DNA of 64,000 nt. It comes from Meconema thalassinum. Taxonomy: Eukaryota; Arthropoda; Insecta; Orthoptera; Tettigoniidae. Where the stretch lies: the NCBI GenBank assembly GCA_946902985.2, contig OX336388.2, positions 227,934,467 through 227,998,466 of the forward strand. The letters run 5' to 3'. Shown piece by piece: positions 1-10,692 of the stretch. Below the pieces are notes generated by a model that saw only the letters and a list, made by a program, of their open reading frames with translations, did no database searches and was not told the origin of the DNA. The translations under genes were made by a program, and so were the position numbers. Every line of letters begins with the position of its first letter. Position 1 is the first letter of the stretch.

Positions 1-129
1 AACAATATTTCTGGAAAACAGCTTTGAATATTAAACACTCCATTGACGGATAGGCGCATGGTCTTAAGTAATACGCCATATCTATGCCAAAACGCTGAAT
101 TTGGTTATGCAACTTAACAGGTATTGTCT

Positions 130-815
130 TTTATGTTCAACCCTCACTATTATGTGTCAGAAAACTGTATCATAATGATGGTCATTATAACACAGTTTTT
201 CATTATGATACAGTTTCTCCAGCAAATCAGAGCTCGTTCATTGACCTATTAGGTAACGATACCTTCGCGCATGTGCTCAAAATCCGACATGTCGGACATA
301 AACACAACATCGAACTATAATATATTACCGACGTGGAATACGCACCGTCCATATGTTCGCGTATATAAACTGGCGAATAAGAGACAAGAAATAGCACTGC
401 ACCTTAATATCATCATCACTAATTTCTACACAGCCTTGAAACGACTCCGGTGACAATATTACTGAGGGTCGGCAGATGTAAACATATGGCCTGCATATGG
501 CATTGCAAGCACGCAGAGCGCATGCGTTGGTCGTTCAAAGATCTTGAAAGACAGAGATATGAAACCCAGCGCTCGCTCTCCAATCACAAAATTCAAGTGG
601 ATGACTCTCAACAGGTAGCCTGTTTATGAATATTTATGTTAAAACATATAATAAAGTTATAATTATCGTCGAACCTAAACAGTCGTATGAAACTCGCCTA
701 TAATGGTAATGAAGACACTCGTATGGAAATTATAAAACTCGCATACGCTCGTTTTATAAAAATACTCGTGTCTTAATTATAGCCATTATAGGCTCGTTGC
801 ATAATGTACTATTAT
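130..815. repeat. Dispersed palindromic repeat, copy 1
   Basis: Non-coding repeat also present at 2545-3002. It holds two inverted structures: a perfect 16-bp stem (arms 163-178 and 200-215, AACTGTATCATAATGA) and a longer imperfect palindrome at 696-793 that begins GCCTATAATGG and ends CCATTATAGGC. Between them lies less conserved sequence. No terminal duplication or coding potential was found, so the class is unknown; a non-autonomous DNA element with large hairpins is one possibility. Confidence 0.6.
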
Positions 816-988
816 TTAAATGCAAAAGAAAAAGGCACTAAAATTTTTATATTCGACGGTGATGAGCCCCCTTAAATCAATATTTAGTGCATTGAAACTG
901 TACAGGTTTCGGGCACCTTGTGACCATCTTCAGCGTGGTATAGGATAAGTAACTGTACAGTAACATTCACCTTACTACAATATTTGTA

Positions 989-1302
989 ATAATAGAGGAT
1001 ACTATAAATATTTTTGTTCCAAAAGCTCACAGAGTAAAATTTTAAAAACAAAAATTTTGTTAATAAAGCATAAAAATGTCTTGAAAAAAAAAATAGCGTT
1101 GAATTGAAGATACACATCAACCATTATTTATAACCTAACTTGTTCAGCATATATATTCTCACATCCACATCTCGTCAATTCAACGCTGTTTTATCAATAA
1201 TTTTTTATGCTTTATTAACACAATTTTTGAAACAGATCTGGTTTTTGATATTTTACTCTGTGAGCTTTTGGAACTAAAATATTTATAGTATCCTCTATTA
1301 TG
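989..1302. mobile_element. Fold-back (long inverted repeat) element
   Basis: Two arms of about 120 bp face each other: 991-1107 and 1175-1300. The left arm contains AATAGAGGATACTATAAAT, AAAAGCTCACAGAGTAAAA, TTAATAAAGCATAAAAA and GCGTTGAATTGA in that order; the right arm has their reverse complements in reverse order. The spacer is about 67 bp. It codes for nothing. Long arms with a short spacer suggest a fold-back or long-TIR MITE. No clear TSD was seen. Confidence 0.6.
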
Positions 1303-1441
1303 ACAAAAACATTATTAAGTGAGGGGTCTTGATGCAAAACTCACGTTCTCCATTTTTTCTAATTTTTATTTATTATTTATTAATCGAATAGCACTATTAC
1401 AGAGCACGTAAAATCAATACGTCAAATCTTGCCACATGTCT

Positions 1442-2060
1442 TTTTTTTCTCTGCCCACATTCGCTTCATCCTCTCTGATCTCTGCTTTCGGAACTGTTCA
1501 ATGTTCCTTGGCTGCTTTCGTTGTCTTTCTTGTTCCTCCCTGAAGATCACTTTTTGAATTTTGTCCCGAAATAAATTTCTATTACATGTATCTGCAATGT
1601 CAATGTCAATGTCGGCTTCCTTAAGATCTTTTAATGTCTGTGTAAACCACGCTGGTTGAACTTCAAGTTTTTAATTTTTATTAAAAATTTGTTTAGTTAG
1701 CCTGTCATTATTCATTCTATTTAAATGCCCAAATTATGCGTCGTTTGCGCATGGTGTGAATGATGTTCTCCACATGGGTGTATATTTCCATGTTAGGTCG
1801 TGGTCTGTTATAGTCTGCTTCTGTTTTCCTTGGGCCAAGGATGCATCGAACCAATCTTCTTTCCATGAGCATGCTTTTGTTTATGCCACCTTTCCACATT
1901 AACTTTAATGCTTCAGCTCCAAAGAGTGCTTCAGGTCTCACCACAGAACTGTAATGTTTAATTTTAGTGTCCCATGATAATTCCTTCTTCTTGTATACAT
2001 TTCTGGTGATCTGAAATGCTACGTTCATTTTCTTTGCTCGGACCTCTAAGCTATTTTACA
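1442..2060 (-). pseudogene. Non-LTR retrotransposon RT C-terminal fragment
   Basis: The minus-strand translation from about 2060 down to 1717 reads as the region after the reverse-transcriptase domain of a non-LTR retrotransposon. It has a conserved block around KHYSSVVRPEALFGAEALK and then RRLVRCILGPRKTEADYNRP. After one frame break near 1717 the match continues (RMNNDRLTKQIF, then a charged tail rich in R, K, Q and E) to a stop near 1428. The RT catalytic core, endonuclease and 5' end are absent, so this is a dead 5'-truncated or deleted copy. The fragment at 6965-7400 is of the same general type. The exact clade cannot be fixed by eye. Confidence 0.7.
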
Positions 2061-2544
2061 GGAACTAAAAAGACTTCTTAAACGTATGTAACTAATGGAA
2101 TCTCTACGAGACTTTGCTTTTGTTGCAGGCTATACTAATTACACCTTCATGTATAAACTATGTTTAATTATTAACTTTTCTGTAAAATAGGTTTTAGTTT
2201 TGCAGAATGTGACTTTTGAGTCTGAACAATTTGGAGAATGTTACTTTTTGTCAAAAGTTAAACAAAATTAATTACTTCAGACAAAACAATAGACAAGTTG
2301 GCCAAGTTTGTGAAAAATTTAGACAAATGAAATTGTTGGAATACACTCATATTATTTATTATGTAGAGGTTACGAGTTGAACAGTCAATAATAATAGTGG
2401 CTTGCAGCTGTAGAAAGTCACATGACTAGAAGCTGTCTTGTGATTGGCCAACAGGGAGAATGTGCTCTTTGCAACTAAACAGTGTGGATTATGTTAGTTC
2501 TGCATCTATACCCCTCAAGTTGTATGTTACTTCACAGTTACTTA
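2061..2544. other. No recognised feature
   Basis: AT-rich sequence with no supported coding region. A 20-bp piece near 2535-2555 (ACAGTTACTTATCCTATACC) is the reverse complement of a piece near 935-955, showing shared dispersed repeat material. Confidence 0.5.
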
Positions 2545-3002
2545 TCCTATACCACTCTGTCAAAAAACTGTATCATAATGATGGTCATTATAACACTATT
2601 TTTCATTATAAAACAGTTTCTCCCACCAATCAGAGCTCAAGAAACAGTTGTTTGACCAATTAGGTGAGGATAGCAACGCACCTGCACTGAGTTCCAAGGC
2701 CTTCTAATTTAAATTTCACTGCCTGGCCCAGTGTCATAGTGGGGCAATCGAGGAGGCCATGGTAAACTGCAAGGTATTCTGTGCGTCCCTCACGCTCTGT
2801 TCAGTACATAAAACTGGCGAAATGTCGACAGATATTTATGAATATTTATGTTCGAACAGAAACAGTTGTATGCAACACGCCTATAATGGTAATTAAGGCA
2901 CTCGTATGTAAATTATGAAACTCGCATACGCTCGTTTTTATAAACATACTCGTGTCTTAATTATTGCCATTATAGGCTCGTTGTATAATGTACTATTATT
3001 TT
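2545..3002. repeat. Dispersed palindromic repeat, copy 2
   Basis: Diverged second copy of the repeat at 130-815. It has the same small hairpin region (near 2565-2620, arms now imperfect) and the same large palindrome (2879-2977, beginning GCCTATAATGG and ending ATTATAGGC). The fixed order of the two palindromes in both copies shows that they belong to one repeat unit. Confidence 0.6.
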
Positions 3003-3004
3003 CT

Positions 3005-3190
3005 ATGCTTGCCACGGTGGGTGAGTGCATAGCGTATAGGTCTACTAACCCCAAGATTGCAGGTTCGCTCCTGGCCGTGGTAAGTGATTTTTGAAAGGCG
3101 GCAAAAATACGACACGCATGTCATAAGATGTTGGCATGTTAAAGAACCCATTTACGGCCCAAAAGTGGTACAGGGAAACTACAGTCTAAG
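3005..3190 (+). mobile_element. tRNA-derived SINE (head and part of body)
   Basis: The head resembles a tRNA: an A-box-like stretch near 3022-3040 (GTGAGTGCATAGCGTATAGG), then a B-box-like GCAGGTTCGCTCCTGG near 3058. Downstream is a conserved-looking body (GACACGCATGTCATAAGATG, then GCATGTTAAAGAACCC). No poly(A) or clear TSD was found, so the 3' end is uncertain. A SINE is preferred to a tRNA gene because the cloverleaf is poor and a SINE-like body follows. Confidence 0.55.
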
Positions 3191-3849
3191 ATCAAACAAA
3201 GAGGGTGGAAGACCTGGAAACAACAATTAGGAAAAGACGTTTATGTTCGACCCTGACTATTATATGCCGGTACGGTTTCAATGTACTGAATATTGACTTA
3301 AGGTAATAAATAGTTTATTATAATTAATACGTCACTAAGGAATCTGGATATCATGGATTAGGAGAAGGTTGTAGATGTCACGTGATTTATGTCAATAGAC
3401 TAAACCAGGTTTACGTAACCCTCTGATAGGCAACACTCATTGAAAATCTACACCGCAAAAATACAATGAAATCCAAGCTTGCCGCACACAGTAAGGCCGC
3501 GCACCCGGTAGATTCACATATAAGGAATTTATGAGTATGAAGGAAGAAAAATTTCAAAAAATTCTATCATAACGAAGTATACAGTAGGCACAACAGAAGA
3601 ATCAACAAGTATAAAAGAACAATTCGATCAACTTTTGAACATTATGCAATAAACAGAAAAACCTAGGTAACAATAACTTTAAGTCGAAACTTGAAAATTA
3701 CAATATTAATTAAACAAAAATTGTAAGTAGTCTTTTTTGACGTGTTGACCGATTGAAAGTTACAATATTAATTGTTAAAAAGGCAACATTGAAAGGCGCC
3801 TGGATATGCCCTCAGGGAGCAATCACGTACAATATGGGAGGTAGTTCTT
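3191..3849. other. No recognised gene
   Basis: AT-rich sequence. A short piece near 3238-3275 (TTTATGTTCGACCCTGACT) resembles the start of the palindromic repeat at about 130, so the SINE at 3005 may sit inside a copy of that repeat. Nothing else was recognised. Confidence 0.4.
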
Positions 3850-5430
3850 CTTGTTGGTGCTCATAATCTCTGTCTCTCATCACCACAATCCCATGCGGGA
3901 GATGGTAGTTTGTTCCATTTGAACATCGCATCAGCACAAACACCATGGCCAGTCCATATTCTGTTCAGTCTAGTCCATGTCCTTCTGGGTAGATTGAATC
4001 CAGGGTCCTTCACAGTTACGGATGGCATATCACGGAGCTCTGCAGTACAAGTTGAGTTCCAGTCACTAGTCCATTGATTCATGACATCAAAGTTTCCATC
4101 CACTAGTTTCTGAGCTCTATGTAATCGTGGGTTCCTCGATTTCAGCCTCCTAATCTGTAGATCAGCAATATCAGAATGAATAGGCAACTGATGATTAATT
4201 GATATTCCATTACTGAAGCATGATGTCTGTGAATTCGTGGAAGAGCACAGGAAGCCATTCGGTTGGAGTTGACTTTATAGTGCCTGAGATTATTCTCATG
4301 GCATTATTGAGTTGCACATCAATTTTCTAGACATGTGGGCTGTTTAACCAAACAGGGGCACAATACCCAGCAGTAGAAAATACTAGACCAGTAGCCGAAC
4401 ACCGAAGGGTGGTGGCATTTGATCTCCAACTTGTGCTACAAAGCTTGCGGAGGATGTTAATCCGAGTGTTTAGTTAGGCTGCATTGCACGTGAGATGATG
4501 CTTGGAGTAGAGTTTTCTATCTAGAATAATTCCCAACTACTTTGTAAACCTGTTATACTTTAACACCCCCCAGGGGCTCGCATCTAGTGGGACGTGGGTT
4601 GGCAACCACGGGACCCCAGCTGAGTCCGACATTGCTTCCACTTACTTGTGCCGGGTTCCTCTCCGTCTTCTTTCCTGTCGACCTCACTTGGTAAACTCTT
4701 GTTCTCTTCCGACCCCGACAGTATTAGGGTATCCGAGGCCAAGGGAGTCTCTTCCTTTCCCACCTTAATTGGCCCCTGTCTCTTCTTTTCTGATACCCTC
4801 CTCCTGCGAGGGGCAGCCTTCTTTTTCTTTTCCTGTTATCTCCTGCCTTCTGCTCAAGGCCCTCAAGGAGGCAGGGTGTATGTAGCCCCACCACTTCTGG
4901 TGCACCCTGGATATTGCTACACCCTCAGGGTCTCACGGCTGGTGAGTTCGGGAGTTGGCGACCCCGAGGGATTCCTGAGCTGGGTCCGGTTTCCCCTCTT
5001 TTATCCATTACCTGTGGGGCGGACCCTCTCCTCTTTCACTTTCCTATCTGCCTTTCATGGCTCTCCTTCCTTCCAAGTCCCTCAATCCGCATTCTTCGAG
5101 GGTTGAGGGCATTTCTTTTCCTCCTGTCCTTTATTTGCCTTATTCTCCTTTTGTTTTCCATTTCTTCTTCTAGTATATAAGTTAGTAGATAGTTTTAGTT
5201 ATAGTTTACATTTCATTTTCATCTTCACGATCACCCAAACCATCAGGGGCCGATAACCTAGAGGTTACGCCCCTTAAAACAACAATTATCATCATCATCA
5301 TATACTTTAACAGTGTATCCTAAAAATGAACATTAGTAACTCTTTTTGCCTCACCATTGTTAAGATGAAAAGAGGAAACTTCTGTTTTGGTCAAACTAGG
5401 CTGGAGGCTCCATTCACCATATAAATATTA
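3850..5430 (-). pseudogene. Jockey-like non-LTR retrotransposon fragment, interrupted
   Basis: Minus-strand sequence, read from 5430 toward 3850, is the C-terminal half of a non-LTR reverse-transcriptase polyprotein. The first part (5430-5313) gives LTKTEVSSFHLNNGEAKR. After an inserted element (4566-5300) it resumes with GIILDRKLYSKHHL, RINILRKLCSTSWRSNATTL and YCAPVWLNSPHV. It ends with FNLPRRTWTRLNRIWTGHG followed by a Cys-containing stretch. Several stops and frame changes mark it as dead. The motifs fit the region after the RT domain of Jockey/I-group elements; that assignment is from remembered family features and not from an alignment. Confidence 0.7.
4566..5300 (+). mobile_element. 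Retroposed 3' segment ending in (ATC)n, 12-bp TSD
   Basis: This 735-bp insertion is bounded by a perfect 12-bp direct repeat TATACTTTAACA (4554-4565 and 5301-5312) and interrupts the inverted retrotransposon fragment around it. The 3' end reads GGGCCGATAACCTAGAGG, CCCCTTAAAACAAC, then ATC repeats. The same terminus occurs at 6665-6716, 59619-59681 (inverted) and, degraded, 58548-58612. It is probably a 5'-truncated non-LTR retrotransposon 3' UTR or a SINE sharing that tail. The open frames inside (for example 4648-5106) are pyrimidine-rich and look incidental. Part of its body recurs at about 51765-51880. Confidence 0.75.
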
Positions 5431-6654
5431 TCCATGGGGATACCAATGTGTAACATGATGCATTGTGGAACACGGTGAGTATAATTAGTTCAAAGATACA
5501 AGAACTGAAATTGACCAACGTAAACCGAACACAAACAAGCTGACGTCCAGGTAATAATGGCCGCAGTATTAAAATCCTTTAGAGAAGTTCCTGTTTCTAA
5601 CATTATTACTTAGTAAAATTAACTTACATCCAACAAAGAAGTCTTCATTCCTAGTGGATTGTTTTGTGTTTATCATCATCTAACATCTCATCATTATACT
5701 TCACAGAGCTTCTGTTTGTTTAGCCAGGGTTAATAACTACTTCAGAAAGGGGGAGAGGAATGACTTCTAACTAAGATCCCTCAGGCTACAAAATTTAATT
5801 CACTCATTCATACGGAATCATTTATGATAAAGAACTAAGTATAATATGGTTTTGTTTCTTTTAATCTTGTATTTCTATAACCATATAAGCAAAATTGTTT
5901 GCATATTATAGCGGTTTCTTTGGTGTATAATAGCCTACACATGAAATAACTTCATATGTATGCCCATTCTGTGTGTCTTCAATTACATCACATTCTCTTG
6001 TGTGAACCACGTATGTAATATTATCACAAAGTGGCTTTTCTTTCTCATAAACGCTTCACCGAAGACTTAAACTAAAATTTTGTTTGCATAGCTAATTGCA
6101 TCGTCTTCATTGAATGAATCTTAATTATTTGTAATTTGGTGGAAAGGAAAATGCGATTATTCTGCAAGGGTAGCAAGGAAGGAAGGAAGGAAGGGTGCAG
6201 TCACGCGCAAGAAGGACAGAGAGAGAAGATCGAAGAGGGGGGGAAGGAGTCCCTCAAGGGAATAGTATGGTGTGTTCGCGTTACGTTCAACTTCTAGCTG
6301 TAGTAATCATCGAGCCTGCACGTAGAGCGATTATAATGAAGGTTTTCATTTGTTACATGGCCTAAATAAAGGGTTTCTACTTTAATTTGTTTGATAGAGG
6401 TGCCATGTGAAACATTACAATTACTCTACTGTAAGAGTAGAGCTAAAACCCAGGTAACATTCACTTATTCGGCGCTATTACTACTACTCACCAGTGATAT
6501 TGTTCACCAATTGTCATATAATACCTTGTAGGGGCCTAATACATCTTCTTTTTCTTCGTCGTTTGGGCCTACTGAGGACCACGGGACTCGTATCTCCTCG
6601 ACGCTTTGTCTTTTCTTTTCTTCCTGTACTTTTTCTGACTATGAGCCAGCTTTC
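5431..6654. other. No recognised gene; short (AAGG)n tract
   Basis: AT-rich sequence with no supported coding region. A small GGAA/AAGG microsatellite is at about 6176-6196. The stretch 6560-6654 is pyrimidine-rich and resembles a retrotransposon 3' UTR, but I could not anchor it. Confidence 0.45.
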
Positions 6655-6664
6655 TTTCCTCCAG

Positions 6665-6716
6665 GGCCGATAACCTAGATGTTAGGCCCCTTAAAACAAC
6701 AATTATCATCATCATC
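6665..6716 (+). mobile_element. 52-bp micro-retrocopy with 10-bp TSD
   Basis: Only the last 52 bp of the (ATC)n-tailed retroposon are present: GGCCGATAACCTAG, GTTAGGCCCC, TTAAAACAAC and ATC repeats. It is flanked by perfect 10-bp direct repeats TTTCCTCCAG (6655-6664 and 6717-6726). The duplication includes the first two bases of the neighbouring SINE, so this insertion came after the SINE. It shows that target-primed reverse transcription can stop almost at once and still complete integration. Confidence 0.75.
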
Positions 6717-6724
6717 TTTCCTCC

Positions 6725-6957
6725 AGACTGGCTACGTCGCTCAGCGGTAACGTTCTCGCTTGCTGGGCCCTAGGATGCAGGTTCGTATCTTGGCGCAGTC
6801 AGCTGGCATTTGAGGGTGCGCAAATGCGAGGGAGCCGTGTCAGTAGATTTACTGGCACGTTTAAGATCCCATTCGGGGCAAAATTCCGGCACCCCGGCGT
6901 CTCTAAAAGCCACAGTAGTTAAAAGGGACGTACCCCCAACTTTATTAATATTATTCA
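6725..6957 (+). mobile_element. tRNA-derived SINE with 7-bp TSD
   Basis: tRNA-like head (A-box near GTCGCTCAGCGGTAACG, B-box GCAGGTTCGTATCTTGGC), then a body with GCATTTGAGGGTGCGCAAAT, ATTTACTGGCACGT and AAATTCCGGCACC, and an ATT-rich tail. TTCCTCC flanks it (6718-6724 and 6958-6964). The body is of a type I associate with widespread insect SINEs. It separates a 52-bp micro-insert on its left from an inverted retrotransposon fragment on its right. Confidence 0.75.
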
Positions 6958-6964
6958 TTCCTCC

Positions 6965-7400
6965 GTCGATGGAGGTCTGCTGACCCAGGTGTTCTTCCTA
7001 GTTGTCAGTGATACAGGAAAAACTCCCTGTCGGATGGCTTGCCGCAATTGTTGGCGGTCCTGTATGGACTTAAGTGGGATCCCTAGGTGGTCTAAATCCA
7101 TCCTGACCTTAGAGATCCACTTGGTCCTAGAGACAATCCCTCTTCCTGCCACTGTGAAGATCTTACTGGTGAGCCGGCAAGGGATCATGCGGGTCAAGTG
7201 TGCTTAGAAGCCCAGGCGCTTTTTCTTATAGAAGTCACAATTTCTTCTTGATGGCTGTAATGCAAATCATTGTGCCGAATTCTGTAGGTGCCTCCCTCTT
7301 CCCGTATAGCTCCTAGTATCCTCCGCAGGATCTTCCTCTGCTTGAGTTTAAGTTTCCTGAGTGGGCCTTTCCTGGCCATTTTATGATAATTATGGAACAT
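6965..7400 (-). pseudogene. Non-LTR retrotransposon RT C-terminal fragment
   Basis: Two overlapping minus-strand frames (7400-7194, then 7197-6955) together read as the terminal part of a non-LTR retrotransposon polyprotein. They show KLKQRKILRRILGAIREEGG and YRIRHNDLHYSHQEEI, a frame break near 7197, then LTRMIPCRLTSKIF and a charged tail (KWISKVRMDLDHLGI). It has the same architecture as 1442-2060. The RT catalytic core is missing and the frame is broken, so it is a relic. Confidence 0.7.
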
Positions 7401-7574
7401 TTATTTAATCGTACTTTCAAAACATCAAAAGGAAACAAGATTAAGAACTCACATTTTGTAATTCCTGAAACAAATAATGAATTTGGTAAAATATCATTAG
7501 CTTACATGGTGTCATTTCTATTTAACAAGCTACCCCATTCACTGCTCGTCTTTGACAGTATGGCAACGGGGTGA
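7383..7574 (+). pseudogene. Possible RT C-terminal tail of another LINE
   Basis: A 63-residue open stretch contains SHFVIPETNNEFGKISLAY followed by FLFNKLPHSL. This pattern (F.IP.T.N..G..SL.Y....FN.LP) resembles the very C-terminus of some LINE polyproteins. There is no further domain, and it runs directly into the SINE at 7575. It could be chance. Confidence 0.3.
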
Positions 7575-7905
7575 GTTAGCCAGGGTGTGGCTGCAGGCAG
7601 TCGCTCACATCCGGGAGACGAGGAGGTTCGAGTCCCCCCCGCCGGCAAACTTGAAGATGGTCTTCTATGTTTTCCCATCTTCCTTCCAGACAAATGCCGG
7701 GGTTGATCCCTAACTATCGGCCACAGCCGCTAGCTTCCAACTCCTCGTCCTTAAATTCACACTTTCCTCCCCAGGCAACACCCCACACGCGACGGTACTT
7801 GTAGCTCACCCCATGGGTGCCCGCATAGAAGCAGCTACAAACTCTGGCGAGCCGAATATGTCCTCGGACACTCCTGGCATTAAAAACCATACGCATTAAA
7901 AAAAA
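7575..7905 (+). mobile_element. tRNA-derived SINE with poly(A) tail
   Basis: tRNA-like head with B-box GAGGTTCGAGTCCCCCC (about 7624-7640), then a core AAGATGGTCTTCTATG, TTTCCCATCTTCCTTCC, CAAATGCCGGGG, GGCCACAGCCGC, ending at A8 near 7897-7904. The core matches, with changes, the middle of the SINE at 8648-9132, so the two SINEs share a body but have different tRNA heads. No clean TSD was seen. Confidence 0.65.
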
Positions 7906-8350
7906 CGACCCTTACAGTAGTCGGCATATGATGTGTAACATCTGACATAGAAGAAACCTCACGTGAAATTGTTGATACACCGGTATTTTATACTATTATT
8001 GGCACAAATATTAATCTATTGTAAAAGGGAGTGTTTTACAGATATTGTAGTTTATAATACGGAACTCATTTTATTAGATGATTTTTAGCTTCCACCAGTA
8101 CTAGCCTAAATAAAGAATACGATATGGATCAACTAGATTAATAGACGCGACACCGCCCATAACCTTAAATTCCTTATAAATAGTCCAACTTGCGAGAAAA
8201 TGCAATGTGCACAGCAGTAGATCATGAAAGGCTTGCCCAATTCCCGGACCTCTTGATTCACAGAGCAACACGTAATTTCATATGGATTCTTTTAAAATGA
8301 GTTATATTGATATGATAAATATCGTTTAAAATGATAATCTGGTAGCAAAA
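7906..8350. other. No recognised feature
   Basis: AT-rich sequence without coding support. A piece near 8222-8252 (TCATGAAAGGCTTGCCCAAT) recurs in altered form near 8606-8632, so the tRNA-like segment at 8352 lies between two related short repeats. Confidence 0.4.
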
Positions 8351-8351
8351 A

Positions 8352-8436
8352 TATCTACCGCGTCCGGGATTCGAACTCAAGATCTCTAGATTGACAGTCA
8401 AAGGCGCTAACACAACGGCTATTTCGACCACGCAAA
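8352..8436 (-). mobile_element. tRNA-like SINE head, inverted
   Basis: On the minus strand a tRNA-like segment reads GTGGTCGAAATAGCCGTTG (A-box region), a weak anticodon arm with loop CTGTCAA, then GAGTTCGAATCCCGGACGCG (B-box and T-arm). The acceptor stem does not close properly and the anticodon stem has a mismatch, so a functional tRNA gene is unlikely. A tRNA-derived SINE fragment is the best reading. Its body was not delimited. Confidence 0.45.
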
Positions 8437-8647
8437 TAAAATGCACAAGATGGTGACTTATTTTCACGTTCCAATAATACTGCATTACGGAATTAAGTTT
8501 CAATTATATTTTGCTTGTTTTTATAATGTTCCTGCGTGAAATTGAGTTTAAAATGCCTTATGTTTAGGCCCTCTTGTGAGTAAAGAGACTGTGTTCAGCA
8601 ATGGTTCATGAAGGCTTGCCTAGTTCCCGTATAAACAAAATGATTTA

Positions 8648-9132
8648 AGTCGCCTCCGTAGCGTAGCGGTCAGCATGGTTAGCTGCCGCCCCGGAGGTCC
8701 TGGGTTCGATTCCCGGCTCTGCCACGAAGTTTGAAAAGTGGTACGAGGAATGGAACGGGGTCTACTCAGCCTCGGGTGGCCCAAATGAGTAGAGGGGGTT
8801 CGATTCCCCCTCAGCCATCCTCGAAGTGGTTTTCCGTGGTTTCCCACTTCGTCTTCGGGCAAATGCCGAGATGGTACCTTCTTCAAGGCCACGGCCGCCT
8901 CCTTCCCTCTTCCTTTCCTATCCATCCTCACCATCCCTTACCTTCCCTCATGAGGCCCCTGTTCGCTTTGCAGGTGAGGCAGCCTGGGCGAGATGCCAAT
9001 CCCACCTCACCATTTGTATCCCTTCCGATTCGATGTTCCCAGCTCTAGGACACTGCCCGTAGAGGCGGTAGTGGTGAGTTCCCTCGCTGAGTCTGTGGGT
9101 TCCACCAACCTGGAGGGTAAACGAAAAAAAAA
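8648..9132 (+). mobile_element. Long SINE with two B-box-like sites
   Basis: The tRNA-like head has A-box TAGCGTAGCGGTCAGCATGG (about 8658) and B-box GGTTCGATTCCCGG (about 8703). A second T-arm-like hairpin, GGGGGTTCGATTCCCCCTC, follows at about 8795-8813. The body contains GGTTTTCCGTGGTTTCCCA, GCAAATGCCGAGATGGTACC and AAGGCCACGGCCGCCTCCTT, the core shared with the SINE at 7575. It ends in about 12 A residues at 9121-9133. At about 485 bp it is long for a SINE; the second tRNA-like arm suggests a dimeric or composite origin. Open frames inside are incidental. Confidence 0.7.
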
Positions 9133-9949
9133 AAATTGATGACTGCATTACCGTTATGTGGGTTAATATTTGAATAGCCATTGTGCAGAAACATAATAGC
9201 AGAATTGCCGACGTCTTACTGTGTTTCATATTAAAGCATATGATCATTTAAATACTAAACGAAGACTTCGACCATGTGCCATGTACGTTGTGTTTCAAAC
9301 AGTTGACACAGAGGTCGCGTGAGCGTTTACCGTCAGAATGACAGCGTTGATTGAAAAACAGACTCTTAATAAACCGTAATTGTTTTCAGCAAATATGATA
9401 TAACTAATATCTTTACACCAAAGAACGACAACTTGAAGATGATTTATTATAGGAATATTTGTAATGGCGCCTACAAACCTGGAAGTAATCCGTTTGAGAT
9501 ATACATTCCCCAGCAGCCAGGAGGGATACGATCCAGCTGGAAGTCTTACACACTTCCGTCCGATCCACTTCCGTCTCATTTTTCAAAATCACTCCCACAA
9601 AAATATCTAGCAACCGAGTGGAAAGATGTTACACATTAAAGAAGAGAAGAGTATGGCAAAAACAAAAAAGGGTATAAAGAATTGGATCTTAAATAACTCC
9701 TTAAACTAAGTGGGCATCTACTTGTACTGTAGCCTATATGTAAAGTGGACAACTGCTTGAATATGTAATAGACTCATATTCATAGACTGTGCCAATATGA
9801 TAGGAGAAATTAATTGGGCATGATAGTAACATTTGTATTTTAAGTTTTAAGTTAAGTTTTTAAAATAGTAACAACATAACTTATGTATTAAGGGGGGAGG
9901 TACCCATTTCGCAGGACAATTTCTACTGAGTTAAAAAATATATATCTCA
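9133..9949. other. No recognised feature
   Basis: Moderately AT-rich sequence. Several small open frames overlap on both strands but none has recognisable family features. It ends at the start of the Helitron-like element at 9950. Confidence 0.45.
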
Positions 9950-10692
9950 TCTCTATATATATAAGAATGAAAGTTTGTCTGTTTTTTCTGAATTTCTACG
10001 GAAATTTGCGTTATTTACGCGTTTTAGACTGTTTTATGACGGATGCGCGCAAAAATGAAATTTTTGTCTGTCTGTCTGTCTGTTTGTTTGTCTGTGGACA
10101 ACTTTTTGTGTCCTTATAACTCGAGAACGGCTAAGTGGATCAACGTACAATTTGGTACAAATATCCTTCAGAGGCAAGACACCAATCATTGATGTAACCC
10201 TTCTCTGTACCTCTCATAAAAGGGGGCCTACCCCCTTAAAATACATGCTGAAATAGGCGTAGAAGGGCGAGACAAAGCTCATTTTCAGCCCCTCAATGTG
10301 AGAAACGAAACCACATTTTAAGGCCCTAAAACCAATAGTTTTTGAGATATTCCCAGAAAATTAATTTCATTTAATACAATAATGAAAGGAAGCTAGCCGG
10401 TAACCATGGCAACAGAAATTCACAGGTCCATCTATTACTGTAACATAAGACGCAATACAATTCCATTTATTACTTTACTGAGATAGTTTGCAAACGGCTA
10501 GAAGGTTAAACGGAACCAAACTAAGCTGTAAAATTCATCAATACATATAATGCGCTTAAGGGGGTCAAGGGGTACTCTAGAATTTGTTCACGCGATTTAC
10601 ACGTGCTGGTGTGCTACGGAAGGTCTATTATATCCCTATCCCTATATTGTTATATTATTATTAATATTATTAATATTATCATTACACTACGG